This document shows positions 19,692 through 30,124 of a stretch of 64,000 nucleotides of DNA, piece after piece. The notes under the pieces were generated by a model. The model did not search any database. It was not told where the DNA came from and saw only the letters and a program-made list of their open reading frames with translations. The translations under genes were made by a program, and so were the position numbers. The DNA comes from JANQJD01 sp965601685 (lineage in GTDB: Bacteria > Pseudomonadota > Alphaproteobacteria > Rhodospirillales > Rhodospirillaceae): positions 496,001-560,000 of the forward strand of contig CBFCWI010000002.1 of the NCBI GenBank assembly GCA_965601685.1, given 5' to 3'. Positions within the stretch are counted from its first letter, which is position 1; every line of letters begins with the position of its first letter.

Positions 19692-22600
19692 ATGCATTTA
19701 CTCGCTGCTACTCCCGGAATCGTCACGGACGGGGCGGAGGCTATTGATCTCGGCCAGACCCCAGGAGAGGTCATTCTCCTATCGGCGGCAGATACTGAAC
19801 TCTCCTGCCTCGCAGCTGCGCATCGTCAGGTCAATGCCTTTACGCTGCGTTTGGCTAATCTGTTACGACTTGGACATCCCCTGTCGGTAGACCTATATGG
19901 GGAGCATATAATCGCATACAGCCGCCTGGTGGTGGTTCGCCTTCTGGGCGGACGTAGCTACTGGCCCTATGGTGTAGAACAGATTTCTGCGCTCTGCCGA
20001 CAGCACACCATTCCTGTTGCATTTCTACCCGGTGATGATCAACCTGACGATGATCTCGCCACCTTTTCTACTGTACCAGCTCCCGTCTCTGCGCGGTTAT
20101 GGCAGTATCTGGTGTATGGGGGAGCAGCGAATGCTCGTCAGTTCCTGTATTATACTGCTACTTTGATTGGGCGTGAGACTGAATGGCAGGAGCCTGTGCC
20201 CTTACCATTAGCTGGCCTCTATTCTCCAGATTCTACCACACAGGTCCCCTGGAAAGGGGCAGAAAGAGCCGGAGGGAGCGGTAGAACACCACCACCGACA
20301 GCAGTAGTCATATTTTATCGTGCCTTGCTCCAGGGCGGTGACACAGCAGCGATAGACGCTCTGACAGACGCTCTAGTAGCAGAGGGTTTCAACCCATTGC
20401 TGCTGTTCGTGACCAGTCTGAAGGATCCGCTAGCAGCGATGGCAGTGCGTGAAATCTTAGTGCAATCTCCGCCCGACATTATTCTCAACACTACTAGCTT
20501 TGCTGTCACTGCGCCCGGTGGCGAGACGCATAGCCTTACCATGACACCAGCTGGCAGCAAGACAGTCGCTCTGCCCCCCTTCGCCTATACAGATTGTCCA
20601 GTCCTACAAGTAGTCTTCGCAGGTTCCAGTGAAGAAACTTGGCGAGTAGGTAGCCATGGTCTATCAGCGCGTGACATTGCGATGAACGTGGCCTTACCAG
20701 AAATCGACGGGCGCCTCCTAACGCGGGCTGTTGCGTTCAAAGGCAGCACAGTTCGTGATCGAGCAACGGAGTGTGATCTCGTCATTAGCCAACCTGTCTT
20801 AGACAGAGTTACCTTTACAGCCCAGCTGGCAGGGGCTTGGGTGCGTCTACGTCATACGCCAGCAGCTGCCCGGCGTGTGGTATTGATACTTGCTAATTAT
20901 CCTAATCGCGATGGGCGCATTGGCAATGGAGTGGGTCTCGACACACCAGCTACCACGGTTAATGTACTCAAGGCCTTAGCTGCAGCGGGTTATCAAGTGA
21001 CTGATTCGCCCTCCGACAGTGCAGCGCTGCTAGACAGGCTACTTGCTAGTTCTACTAACAATGTTTCTTCAACGTCTAGTGATATGACTGAACGTTTATC
21101 CGTGAGTACTTACCAAGATTTCCTTGCTCGCCAGCCAGAAAGAGTGCGGCGGCAGGTCTGGAAACGTTGGGGGGCGCCTGAGAGGGATCCGTTTATGCGT
21201 TGTGATTTACATTTTAGATTGCCAGTTGTGCTATTTGGACATGTAGCGGTTGCTATACAACCCGCTAGAGGCTATAATATTGACCCGGCCGCCACTTATC
21301 ACGATCCGTCTCTTGTTCCACCCCACAATTATCTAGCCTTTTACGCCTGGATACGCGAAGTATTTGCAGCTCATGCTATTGTCCAGATAGGTAAACACGG
21401 TAATTTAGAGTGGCTACCAGGCAAGTCAGTAGCATTGTCAGAAACGTGTTTCCCAGAGGTAGCATTAGGCTCTCTACCACATCTTTATCCGTTCATCGTT
21501 AATGATCCCGGCGAGGGGACGCAGGCTAAGCGCCGTGCAGCTGCTGTTATCGTTGATCACCTCACACCGCCTCTAACCCGCGCCGAGAGCTATGGCCCCT
21601 TGCTGGATCTGGAGCAGCATGTCGACGAGTACTACGAGGCGGCAATATTAGACCCACGCCGGTGTAAGGTGTTGAAGGACGACATCTTGTCTATGATTCA
21701 TGTGCTCTGCCTTGACAAAGACCTTGGTCTCACCGCTGCTGATGACGATGACACGACTCTAGTCAGACTCGACGCGCATTTATGCGCACTGAAAGAGCTG
21801 CAGATCCGTGATGGTCTGCATATCTTCGGGCAGTCACCAGGCGGTGATCAGCGTCTCGACCTGTTAGTCGCGCTGGCACGAGTACCACGCGGGTCCGCTC
21901 CGCATGAAGCATCCCTGTTACGAGCACTTGCTGATGATCTGGTTCTTGGCCTTGATCCTCTTGATGACGCTGCTTCTATCAAGCCATGGCAGGGACCGTG
22001 GCCATCGCTACTGCGGAATGGCCCGCCTTGGCGCACTGTCGGTGATACAGTCGAACGTCTAGAGGGGCTGGCGCTGGCTATGGTAGGTGGTGTTCTAGCT
22101 GTCGATATAACTGCCTGGCCACACACCGCTCCAGTCATAGAGTGGATCCGTAACACCCTAGCACCCACAGTAGACAGCTGTGGGGCGGCAGAAATGGCCG
22201 GCCTGCTGCAGGGACTGGAAGGACGCTTCGTGATGGCAGGGCCGTCTGGGGCACCTACCAGAGGCCGGCCAGATGTCTTGCCTACTGGCCGCAATTTCTA
22301 TTCGGTTGATACCCGAGTCGTACCGACACCAGCAGCGTGGACACTGGGGTGGCGCTCCGCCACTATGCTCATGGAACGGCATTTACAGGAACACGGTGAG
22401 TGGCCGCAGACTGTGGCTTTAACGGCCTGGGGCACCTCTAACATGCGTACAGGTGGCGATGACATCGCGCAAGGGTTAGCTTTTATGGGAGTCCGGCCAA
22501 CTTGGGAGCCGGCTTCGCGACGTGTTACGGGATTCGAGATCCTACCTGTCTCAGTGCTGGACCGACCGCGGGTGGATGTAACACTGCGGGTATCTGGATT

Positions 22601-23498
22601 TTTCCGTGATGCCTTCCCGTCATTGATCGAGTTGTTTGATACAGCAGCACAGGCTGTCGCTGCACTGGATGAGCCTGCAGCAGTGAATCCACTAGCCGCA
22701 CAGGTCCGGGCAGATGTCCGTCGTTTTACTGCTGACGGTGTTGCACCTCATACAGCCTGGCGTCAGGCGAGTCACCGGGTATTTGGGTCCCAGCCAGGTG
22801 CTTATGGTGCTGGCTTGCAGACTCTCATAGACGAAAAAGAGTGGGAGACAGACACTGATCTTGCCCATGCCTATATTGGCTGGGGTGGGTATGCTTATGG
22901 TGCCGCGGATCATGGCACAATGGCACACGAGTTGTTCAGGGATCGCTTGAAGGCTGTAGATGCGGTCGTGCAGAATCAGGATAACCGCGAGCACGACCTG
23001 CTTGATTCTGATGACTATTACCAGTTTGAGGGAGGGTTGACAGCAGCGGTACGAGTGCTCTCAGGTGGCAAGCAGCCAAAGATCTATCATACGGACCACA
23101 GCCGACCAGAGACACCCAGAATCCATACACTCAATGAAGAGATTGCCCGTATCGTGCGTGGTCGCGCGGCTAATCCTAAGTGGATTCGGGGCGTTATGCG
23201 GCACGGCTACAAAGGGGCCTTCGAGATGGCTGCTACGGTAGACTATCTTTTTGCTTTCTCTGCAACGACTCACTGTGTCAGTGATCACCACTTTGATCTC
23301 TTGTTCGACGCCTACCTAGGCGATGAAACAGTACGTGCCTTCATCGCAGAATCCAACCCCCATGCCTTACGTGAGATGAGTGACAGATTTGGGGAAGCTC
23401 TCAAGCGTGGTCTCTGGCGGCCGCGCCGAAACGATGTTCACACCGCACTGTCAGAGATAGGGACATCCTCCGGAACACCGCCTACTCATCCTTCTTAA
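19692..23498 (+). CDS. cobN: Aerobic cobaltochelatase subunit CobN
   Basis: CobN is the large subunit of the ATP-dependent CobNST complex that inserts cobalt into hydrogenobyrinic acid a,c-diamide in the oxygen-dependent B12 pathway. The ATG at 19692 gives 1268 residues beginning HLLAATPGIV as in relatives; the frame is open further upstream to 19548 but that part is not family-like. Signatures include NYPNRDGRIGNGVGLDTP (about 400), IGKHGNLEWLPGKS (about 566), AYIGWGGYAYG (about 1059) and QNQDNREHDLLDSDDYYQ. It looks full-length and intact. CobS and CobT are not in the window. CobB, which acts one step earlier, lies at 51 kb. Confidence 0.95.
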   Translation: MHLLAATPGIVTDGAEAIDLGQTPGEVILLSAADTELSCLAAAHRQVNAFTLRLANLLRLGHPLSVDLYGEHIIAYSRLVVVRLLGGRSYWPYGVEQISALCRQHTIPVAFLPGDDQPDDDLATFSTVPAPVSARLWQYLVYGGAANARQFLYYTATLIGRETEWQEPVPLPLAGLYSPDSTTQVPWKGAERAGGSGRTPPPTAVVIFYRALLQGGDTAAIDALTDALVAEGFNPLLLFVTSLKDPLAAMAVREILVQSPPDIILNTTSFAVTAPGGETHSLTMTPAGSKTVALPPFAYTDCPVLQVVFAGSSEETWRVGSHGLSARDIAMNVALPEIDGRLLTRAVAFKGSTVRDRATECDLVISQPVLDRVTFTAQLAGAWVRLRHTPAAARRVVLILANYPNRDGRIGNGVGLDTPATTVNVLKALAAAGYQVTDSPSDSAALLDRLLASSTNNVSSTSSDMTERLSVSTYQDFLARQPERVRRQVWKRWGAPERDPFMRCDLHFRLPVVLFGHVAVAIQPARGYNIDPAATYHDPSLVPPHNYLAFYAWIREVFAAHAIVQIGKHGNLEWLPGKSVALSETCFPEVALGSLPHLYPFIVNDPGEGTQAKRRAAAVIVDHLTPPLTRAESYGPLLDLEQHVDEYYEAAILDPRRCKVLKDDILSMIHVLCLDKDLGLTAADDDDTTLVRLDAHLCALKELQIRDGLHIFGQSPGGDQRLDLLVALARVPRGSAPHEASLLRALADDLVLGLDPLDDAASIKPWQGPWPSLLRNGPPWRTVGDTVERLEGLALAMVGGVLAVDITAWPHTAPVIEWIRNTLAPTVDSCGAAEMAGLLQGLEGRFVMAGPSGAPTRGRPDVLPTGRNFYSVDTRVVPTPAAWTLGWRSATMLMERHLQEHGEWPQTVALTAWGTSNMRTGGDDIAQGLAFMGVRPTWEPASRRVTGFEILPVSVLDRPRVDVTLRVSGFFRDAFPSLIELFDTAAQAVAALDEPAAVNPLAAQVRADVRRFTADGVAPHTAWRQASHRVFGSQPGAYGAGLQTLIDEKEWETDTDLAHAYIGWGGYAYGAADHGTMAHELFRDRLKAVDAVVQNQDNREHDLLDSDDYYQFEGGLTAAVRVLSGGKQPKIYHTDHSRPETPRIHTLNEEIARIVRGRAANPKWIRGVMRHGYKGAFEMAATVDYLFAFSATTHCVSDHHFDLLFDAYLGDETVRAFIAESNPHALREMSDRFGEALKRGLWRPRRNDVHTALSEIGTSSGTPPTHPS

Positions 23499-23582
23499 TG
23501 CGGTCAACGCCTGCTCACATGGCAGCATTCGCTAACTAACGCTCAGGGTTCTGCCCTTCGCACACGCTTGAGCAACGAGCAT

Positions 23583-24005
23583 TTAACCAACAATTTCGAA
23601 TTCGGCAAAAAAGAAGACAACTTCACGCCTAGCGTTTTCCGGCGAATCAGAGCCGTGGACCGAATTGGCCTCGATACTCTCAGCAAAAGTAGCCCGGATA
23701 GTACCGGGTGTAGCATTGATTGGATTAGTGGCTCCCATAACATCACGATAGCGGGCAATAGCACTTTCGCCCTCTAGTACCTGAACGACTACTGGTCCAG
23801 AGGTCATATATTTGACAAGGTCGTTGAAGAAAGAGCGTTCCCGATGCACGTGATAAAAAAGGCTTGCGATTTCAGTGGAGAGACGGATGCGTTTCTGGGC
23901 GACAATACGCAGGCCGGCTCCCTCGATCATGGTGTTGATCTTACCTGTCAAGTTGCGGCGAGTTGCGTCTGGCTTGATGATAGAAAGCGTGCGCTCCATA
24001 ACCAT
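23583..24005 (-). CDS. ndk: Nucleoside diphosphate kinase
   Basis: Ndk moves phosphate between NTPs and NDPs through a phosphohistidine. The conserved [11 protein letters not shown] start and the active-site His in NSVHGSDS (about residue 118) are present. 140 residues matches the family. The start codon is at 24005; an in-frame ATG two codons further in is also possible. It is convergent with cobN. Confidence 0.95.
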   Translation of the reverse strand: MVMERTLSIIKPDATRRNLTGKINTMIEGAGLRIVAQKRIRLSTEIASLFYHVHRERSFFNDLVKYMTSGPVVVQVLEGESAIARYRDVMGATNPINATPGTIRATFAESIEANSVHGSDSPENARREVVFFFAEFEIVG

Positions 24006-24168
24006 CGCGGTGATCGCTCCGTTGTTACGTGATTGCTGTATTAGACGTCGGCACCTGGCCTGGAGCGCATTGTAAACTAGAATAGGCTAAGAAGGCAAAC
24101 TATCCTCAAGCTCCAGCTCCAGAGGACCGGAAGTTTTCCAACAACGGCAACAGGCCTACTCTGCAAAT

Positions 24169-25158
24169 CTATCCCCCCGTCATACTCATACGGCGGGGGA
24201 GCATAGGGTGTTTGCAGAAAGGATCTGTAATAAAATCGTGTCCCAGCGGCTTATGCCACAGAGCTTGAGTGATCGCTTTGATTAACGGACCATCTCCTTG
24301 GCCGTGACGCATCAGTGCACGTAAATTGACCGAGTCCTCCTGTCCAAGGCACGGGAATAATGTGCCGGTGCAGGTCAGTCTAATCCGATCACAGGATTCA
24401 CAAAATTTGCTTGTTATAGGCGCGATGAAACCAACATGCTGGCCTGTCTCAAGACAGTGGACATAGTGAGCCGGCCCGCCACTACGGTAATCACTCTCTG
24501 TCAAGGTGAAACGCTGGGCTAGTCGTGTCCGCACCAGCGATAGCGGCAGGTAATGTGCCGCGTGATTGACGTGAGTACCACCAAGCGGCATGGCCTCGAT
24601 GAAGCAGATATCGTAGCCGTGGCTGCCGCTCCAGAGCACCAACTCAGCTAGTTCATCTTCGTTGAGGCCGGCCAGCGCAACAGTGTTTATACGGATTCTG
24701 AGTCCTGCCCGAGTGGCAGCGGCAATACCGTCTAGCACCCGCGCCAAGATACCATAGCGGGTGATAGCTAGGAAACGATCTGGACGCAGGCTATCGAGTG
24801 ATATGTTGAGGCGCCGCACACCGAGGGCTGCTAATTCCTCTGCATGGCGGGTAAGATGTATACCATTGGTGGTGAGTGTTAATTCTTCTAGTTGACCACG
24901 CCTTAAATAGTGGGCCAACCGCCTTAATAAGGTCATAAATCCGTTACGCACAAAAGGTTCCCCGCCTGTGAGGCGAATTCTGCGCACCCCGAGCCGAATG
25001 AAGACTTGACATATCCGGTCTAGCTCTTCCAAAGAGCACAACTCCCATCTTGGGATAAAAGTGATCCCTTCCGCCATGCAATAAAAGCAACGTAAATCAC
25101 AGCGGTCTGTGACAGAAAGCCGCAGATATGTAATCCTGCGCCCGAACTGATCAAACAT
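24169..25158 (-). CDS. moaA: GTP 3',8-cyclase MoaA
   Basis: MoaA is the radical SAM enzyme that begins molybdenum cofactor synthesis by cyclising GTP. The first 4Fe-4S cluster is held by Cys20, Cys24 and Cys27 (CDLRCFYC). The second is held by CESCDRIRLTCTG and the following Cys in LFPCLG. The C-terminus ends in the essential GlyGly (MSMTGG). 329 residues is normal. It is divergent from mobA, which acts at the end of the same pathway. A perfect palindrome CCCCTAGGGG (25168-25177) covers its ribosome binding site. Confidence 0.94.
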   Translation of the reverse strand: MFDQFGRRITYLRLSVTDRCDLRCFYCMAEGITFIPRWELCSLEELDRICQVFIRLGVRRIRLTGGEPFVRNGFMTLLRRLAHYLRRGQLEELTLTTNGIHLTRHAEELAALGVRRLNISLDSLRPDRFLAITRYGILARVLDGIAAATRAGLRIRINTVALAGLNEDELAELVLWSGSHGYDICFIEAMPLGGTHVNHAAHYLPLSLVRTRLAQRFTLTESDYRSGGPAHYVHCLETGQHVGFIAPITSKFCESCDRIRLTCTGTLFPCLGQEDSVNLRALMRHGQGDGPLIKAITQALWHKPLGHDFITDPFCKHPMLPRRMSMTGG

Positions 25159-25291
25159 GACCAGAATCCCCTAGGGGTTTTCTCCGGTTAAATGTAACGT
25201 AGGGATATGTCCAAAGTGCACCATGAGATGGTGCATGGATAAAAAATAACTAATCAAGAGAGCGAACATCATAAAGAGTCGGAAAGATCTC

Positions 25292-25915
25292 ATGGTAACT
25301 GCGCAAGAAACGGTAGCAATAATTGTTGCTGGCGGCCGCTCACAACGTATGGGCGGCGGGCATAAGGCCTTACGCCCCCTCGTAGGTCGCCCAATAGTAA
25401 GCCACATATGGGCAATCGTCGCCCCCCAAGTAGCACAGTTAGCCATCAACGTCAATGGACCACCAGAAGATTTTACCACTCTCCTGCCTGGCGTACTGGT
25501 GTTGGCCGATGCAGAGACGGATCATGGACCACTCGCAGGTGTGCTGGCAGGTCTGTGTTGGGCAGCCCAGATGGGAGCTAGCCATTTGCTGACCATTCCT
25601 GGCGATACTCCGTTTTTACCGAGTGATCTAGTCACACATATGATACAATCGACGCTATGTTACAATGCTACTGTTGTATGTACTCGTTCAGCAGGGAATC
25701 TGCACCCTCTGATCAGTCTCTGGAATGTCACGCTGATTTCCGCTTTGGCCGCTTTCCTAGCTACAGGCAACCGCACAGTGAGGCATTTTCTCCGTACTTG
25801 CCAGTACGTTGTGGTAGACTTTGCTACGATGCCGCTGGACCCCTTCATGAATATGAATACGCTAGCTGACCTGATGGCAGCAGAGAGAATAGCACAAAAT
25901 TTCCAGTGTCTCTAA
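25292..25915 (+). CDS. mobA: Molybdenum cofactor guanylyltransferase
   Basis: MobA attaches GMP to molybdopterin cofactor to form the guanine dinucleotide form. The nucleotidyltransferase start [16 protein letters not shown] (residues about 10-25), [11 protein letters not shown] and PGDTPFLP are all visible. The usual Asp in the RMGGxDK motif is replaced by His (GGGHK), while the Lys is kept. 207 residues is normal. It is divergent from moaA, with 133 bases between. Confidence 0.9.
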   Translation: MVTAQETVAIIVAGGRSQRMGGGHKALRPLVGRPIVSHIWAIVAPQVAQLAINVNGPPEDFTTLLPGVLVLADAETDHGPLAGVLAGLCWAAQMGASHLLTIPGDTPFLPSDLVTHMIQSTLCYNATVVCTRSAGNLHPLISLWNVTLISALAAFLATGNRTVRHFLRTCQYVVVDFATMPLDPFMNMNTLADLMAAERIAQNFQCL

Positions 25916-25986
25916 AAGCCATTGTACAGAGCCTTCCGTCGTCAGCGATTGACGTCCCTTGCACACCTTTTTACCAGAGGGGAAGC

Positions 25987-27048
25987 GTGCTTATTGACCT
26001 ATTCGATTTTCACCTGCCACAGCATCTGATTGCTGATCGACCCGTTACACCACGTCATGCTGCCTGTCTCCTGGAGGTGACTGCGGATGGTCGCCGCTTC
26101 AATCGCCTAGTGTGGGACTTACCTAGCTTACTACGCCCAGGTGACGTGTTAGTAGTGAATAATACACGGGTTATTCCTGCCCGCTTGCTTGGCCACCGTG
26201 GCACGGTCAGGGTCGAAATCATGCTACACAGGCAAGAAGGGCTAGACCGATGGCGAGCCTTCGCCAGACCAGCTCACAAACTGATGATAGGCCAACAGAT
26301 AAATTTTGATAGTGCAGAAGTGTTGACCGCCATCGTTATCGGACGTGGTGAAGGGGGTGATATATCGCTGCAGTTCGACCGCAGCGGCGTCGATTTGCTG
26401 ACTGCTTTCATACGCTACGGCCACATCCCTTTGCCGCCCTACATACAGCGACCAGACGATGTATGTGACTACAGTGATTACCAGACTATGTTTGCTCAGG
26501 TGGATGGCGCAGTAGCAGCTCCTACAGCCGGTCTGCATTTCACACCAGCACTGCTAGCAGCTCTGGAATCTCGTGGGGTAGAACTGGTTGCAGTAACTCT
26601 GCATGTTGGAGCAGGCACATTTCTACCCGTTAGAGTAAAGGATAGTCGTGACCATGTGATGCATGCTGAGTCTGGCTTCGTTTCGGCTACAGCCGCAGAA
26701 ACTATCAACCAGAGGCAGGGACGGGTTGTGGCGGTCGGTACTACAAGTCTGAGACTCCTGGAAAGCGCTGCTACGCTCGATGGGAGCGTTCAGCCCTTTG
26801 CGTCTGACACCGCTCTATTCATCACACCCGGCTATACATTCCGGGTAGTTGACATGCTACTCACTAACTTTCACTTACCCCGATCAACACCGTTCATATT
26901 AGCTGCAGCCTTTGCCGGCCTTAATAGAATGAGAGTCACCTATGCGCATGCTATCGCTGCTAACTATAGGTTTTATTCCTATGGTGATGCTTGTCTTTTG
27001 CACCGTAATGACAGTATTTCTGCTAGGAATAGCGTTACTCTTCCTTGA
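25987..27048 (+). CDS. queA: S-adenosylmethionine:tRNA ribosyltransferase-isomerase
   Basis: QueA transfers the ribosyl group of SAM to preQ1 in tRNA to give epoxyqueuosine. Signatures include [35 protein letters not shown] and NFHLPRST. The GTG at 25987 follows GAGGGGAAGC and gives 353 residues. The frame also runs back to 25906 and overlaps mobA, but that part is not conserved. queE and queD, earlier steps of the same pathway, are at 43 kb. tgt, often next to queA, is absent here. Confidence 0.93.
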   Translation: MLIDLFDFHLPQHLIADRPVTPRHAACLLEVTADGRRFNRLVWDLPSLLRPGDVLVVNNTRVIPARLLGHRGTVRVEIMLHRQEGLDRWRAFARPAHKLMIGQQINFDSAEVLTAIVIGRGEGGDISLQFDRSGVDLLTAFIRYGHIPLPPYIQRPDDVCDYSDYQTMFAQVDGAVAAPTAGLHFTPALLAALESRGVELVAVTLHVGAGTFLPVRVKDSRDHVMHAESGFVSATAAETINQRQGRVVAVGTTSLRLLESAATLDGSVQPFASDTALFITPGYTFRVVDMLLTNFHLPRSTPFILAAAFAGLNRMRVTYAHAIAANYRFYSYGDACLLHRNDSISARNSVTLP

Positions 27049-27135
27049 CATTACAGAGACCAGAGCGTATAAGGACTTGGCCTGTTTTTCAGAGTTCTTG
27101 GTGAAAGCGGCGTTGCAGGCAGATGGAGGGGCTCA

Positions 27136-27522
27136 GTGCAGGAGCAGGAACAGAGAAACGAAAATAGCCCGGTCTTTGCGCGGATTCGCCAGGAGATTGA
27201 AGCGTATCCAGTGGTGCTGTATATGAAAGGAACACCGATGTTCCCACAATGTGGTTTCTCAGCATCAGCTGTAGACATCCTCTCACGGTTGGATGTACAA
27301 TTTAAGGGAGTGGATGTGTTAGGGGATCCCTCTTTACGTAATGGTCTCAAGCAATTCTCTAATTGGCCGACTTTCCCCCAGCTATATGTCAAGGGCGAGT
27401 TAGTAGGAGGATGTGATATCATGCGGGAGATGTACAGTTCTGGAGAATTGAAGCGGTTAATGGAGGCAAAAGGGATACGCAGCTGTAGAGATCGTGCTTC
27501 CCATAGCGGGAGATCTTCGTAA
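27136..27522 (+). CDS. grxD: Monothiol glutaredoxin, Grx4 family
   Basis: A CGFS-type glutaredoxin that carries 2Fe-2S clusters in iron-sulfur assembly. The active site CGFS is at residues 39-42, with VVLYMKGTPMFP before it and WPTFPQLYVKGELVGGCDI after it. It starts at a GTG preceded by GGAGGG. The C-terminal ten residues after MEAKG are extra. In relatives it sits at the end of a purS-purQ-purL-bolA-grxD cluster. Here it is convergent with purS and the intervening genes are gone. Confidence 0.93.
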   Translation: MQEQEQRNENSPVFARIRQEIEAYPVVLYMKGTPMFPQCGFSASAVDILSRLDVQFKGVDVLGDPSLRNGLKQFSNWPTFPQLYVKGELVGGCDIMREMYSSGELKRLMEAKGIRSCRDRASHSGRSS

Positions 27523-27537
27523 GATGAGTAGCTGTTT

Positions 27538-27777
27538 TCAAGCAACGTCAACCGCAAAATCTTCTATGACTGTGTTAGCGAGGAGATCACGGCACATTTG
27601 CTCTGCGATTTTTCGTGCTTTTGTTGCATTACTTTCCGCTAGATCCAGTTCAATATATTTTCCCTGCCGGACATCCTTGACACCAATGTAACCCAGATTC
27701 TCTAAAGCGCGGGATACGGCTTTTCCTTGTGGATCTAGAACCTTACTCTTTAAGGTAATGTGGATTCTGACCTTCAC
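27538..27777 (-). CDS. purS: Phosphoribosylformylglycinamidine synthase subunit PurS
   Basis: PurS is the small structural subunit that couples PurQ (glutaminase) to PurL in the fourth step of purine synthesis. The 79-residue protein shows the family pattern: VRIHITLKSKVLDPQGKAVSRALENLGY and VRQGKYIELDL, followed by a C-terminal helix. It is complete. purC, purQ and purL are not next to it, unlike in most alphaproteobacteria. Confidence 0.92.
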   Translation of the reverse strand: MKVRIHITLKSKVLDPQGKAVSRALENLGYIGVKDVRQGKYIELDLAESNATKARKIAEQMCRDLLANTVIEDFAVDVA

Positions 27778-28929
27778 TGGGTACCTCGTAAATTTCTATT
27801 TGTGTTTTGGTACGTTGGTTGCGTGTTCATACCACCCGCCACACAGCAGTACCGATCAGTATTCGCTGCTCACGCAAAATACGCATACCCATTTATTAAA
27901 ACGCGCATAATGCTCCTCAAGACTGTGAGCCACTGCTGCTGGCTATCAAGCCGCACCGGTTGAGGGTACCGTATGAAGGGACCCAGTTCAAGTTCTGAGA
28001 GAAAAAAGATGTATGGTGTGTGTACAATGTACTATCAGTCTTCATGTCAGTAACGATAGGCTCAAAGCAGGCCGTGCGAGATGAGGATTAATGTGGAGCA
28101 GCAGTGCTCGGGGGAGCGCGGAAGGCGTTGTTCTCAGCTCTGTGACATGGAGATTGCAAGCCATTGGAGAAGGTGACCAGGGAAGCAGTGTAGCAGTGTA
28201 GTGGCAGTGTAGTGTAGGTACGCGATCGGTGCTGAATGATTGGATCAGGTCTTCCCCAAAAGGGGTGATGATTGCTCAGGATCTAGTAGAGTGGTGAGGA
28301 TACTGGAGGGAGCCTCTCAGCGCGAGGTTTCAATAAAGTGTTGTTCAGCTGTGCTCTAATCTTTGAGCCGAGCTGAGCAGCCTGATCATCAGGACAGGGC
28401 TGCAGCATCGCCGCACGAAGTGAGAGCATGAACGTTGCTAATCTTGCCTCCATGCCTGCCATGTCCCACCAAGAAACAAGGAGCACGATCCTTTCTCCAG
28501 AGCCTCTAAACATCCCTTCTGGGGACCAGAATCTTCGTAGTCATGGTGGTGGGAAAACACAGTTTGCTTAGCATGGGACGAGGCGATCAGGCGTATGACA
28601 AGAGACGCTGTGCAGCAAAAGTATGCAAGTCCACAGTGACGACGTCAGCATTGTGGTGTGTTAGACCCGTGTAACAGCAGAGACACAGTCTGCTTCTTGC
28701 CATTACAAGGTAGACGACGGACGATCATGGGTCGGTTGTACCATCTCTCGCTTTTGTTATGAAAGTATGCTCTGCCTTGTGACAATCAAGGCGCTGCGTA
28801 CGGGTTGGGTTATGCAGAACTGAGTGCTGACTGACCAGCAGCAGGCGATTGCCGATGTACTAGTCAGCCCATATGTTGTAAGATGAGGCCTGCGGAGGAA
28901 ACGGAACCGCCAACCATTCACTGCCTGTT
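27778..28929. other. Gene-free stretch, about 1.15 kb
   Basis: In relatives purC would be upstream of purS in this place. I see no convincing trace of it. A low-complexity patch of GCAGTGTAG-like repeats is at about 28185-28215. A 76-codon minus-strand frame at 28283-28513 has no recognisable family. Confidence 0.5.
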
Positions 28930-29016
28930 GCCCGCTTGGCGAAATTGGTAAACGCAACGGACTTAAAATCCGTTAGCCCACAGGCTTTGCTGGTTCGAAT
29001 CCAGCAGCGGGCACCA
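28930..29016 (+). tRNA. tRNA-Leu (TAA)
   Basis: A class II tRNA with acceptor GCCCGCT/AGCGGGC, anticodon stem ACGGA/TCCGT, loop CTTAAAA giving anticodon TAA, T-loop GGTTCGAATCC and encoded CCA. Confidence 0.95.
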
Positions 29017-29043
29017 CTTACCCCAGTACCTACCCTACTGACC

Positions 29044-30066
29044 CTACTTGAGATAGTCCTGCACCAAAAATTCTGCAATTTGAATGGCGTTGAGAGCCGC
29101 TCCCTTGCGTAGATTATCAGCTACGCACCAGAATGAAAGACCGTGGTTGACAGTGTAATCCCTACGCAAGCGCGAAACGTAGACAGAGTCTTTACCAATT
29201 GCTTCTACTGGAGTCATGTAGTCTTTCCCTGTGGGATGGTCTACTACTACTATACCCGGTGAGTTCTGCAAAATGACACTTGCCTCTGTCGCATCAACAG
29301 GCCGCTCCGTTTCTATGTTCACATACTCAGCATGACCAATAAAAGTCGGTACCCTGCAGCAGTTAGCGTGCACAGCAATACTAGAGTCGAGAATCTTGCG
29401 TGTCTCCATGGCCATCTTCCATTCTTCCCGAGTTGCCCCGTCCTCCATGAAGGCGTCTATGTGTGGGATAAGGTTCACGGCGATCTGCTTGGCGAATTTT
29501 TTCTGATACTGTGTACAGGACTCATTCATGAGAACGCTATGATTCTGTTGAAACAATTCATCCATAGCCTCTCTGCCAGCCCCTGATGTAGACTGATAGG
29601 TGCTGACTACCACTCGTCTGATTCGGAAAGCATCGTGCAAAGGCCGCAAAACTACCACCATCTGAATGGTTGAGCAGTTAGGATTTGCAATAATATTCCG
29701 TCTGATATAGCCGGCAATGGCTCGAGGATTCACTTCTGGTACAACAAGTGGTACATCGGATTCCATCCGGAAATATGAAGTATTATCAATCACTACACAA
29801 CCGGAAGAAGCAGCACGTGGCGTGTGCTTAGCAGAAGTTGCTGCTCCTGGTGACGACAGCGCGATATCTATGCCTGTAAAATCGAATGTAGCAAGATTTT
29901 GCACTTTCAGGACTTGCTTCCTGCCAAAAGAAATTTCTTTCCCAGTGGAACGCTCTGAAGCCAGTGCGATCATCTCCTCTGCGGGAAAATTGCGCTCAGC
30001 TAGGATGTTCAGCATCTCCCTGCCTACATTACCGGTCGCGCCGATGATAGCAACCCTGTAACTCAT
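29044..30066 (-). CDS. asd: Aspartate-semialdehyde dehydrogenase
   Basis: Asd reduces aspartyl phosphate to aspartate semialdehyde, the branch point for lysine/diaminopimelate, threonine and methionine. The NADP-binding IIGATGNVGREML is at the N-terminus, the catalytic Cys131 is in NPNCSTIQ, and EDGATREEWKM and RVPTFIGHAE mark the C-terminal half. 340 residues is normal. The start ATG is clear. It is 28 bases from tRNA-Leu on the other strand. Confidence 0.95.
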   Translation of the reverse strand: MSYRVAIIGATGNVGREMLNILAERNFPAEEMIALASERSTGKEISFGRKQVLKVQNLATFDFTGIDIALSSPGAATSAKHTPRAASSGCVVIDNTSYFRMESDVPLVVPEVNPRAIAGYIRRNIIANPNCSTIQMVVVLRPLHDAFRIRRVVVSTYQSTSGAGREAMDELFQQNHSVLMNESCTQYQKKFAKQIAVNLIPHIDAFMEDGATREEWKMAMETRKILDSSIAVHANCCRVPTFIGHAEYVNIETERPVDATEASVILQNSPGIVVVDHPTGKDYMTPVEAIGKDSVYVSRLRRDYTVNHGLSFWCVADNLRKGAALNAIQIAEFLVQDYLK

Positions 30067-30124
30067 GATCGTGATCTCATATCCGAATAGGTCAAGATAT
30101 GTTCCCCTATTGGGAAGGGCATAC

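Noticed and set aside
28185..28215. Repeats of GCAGTGTAG that could suggest an array
   Set aside because: Only a few imperfect, very short copies with no spacers; not a CRISPR and too small for a satellite.
28283..28513. Minus-strand frame of 76 codons between purS and tRNA-Leu
   Set aside because: I considered a small alphaproteobacterial protein from the pur cluster, but no motif matches.
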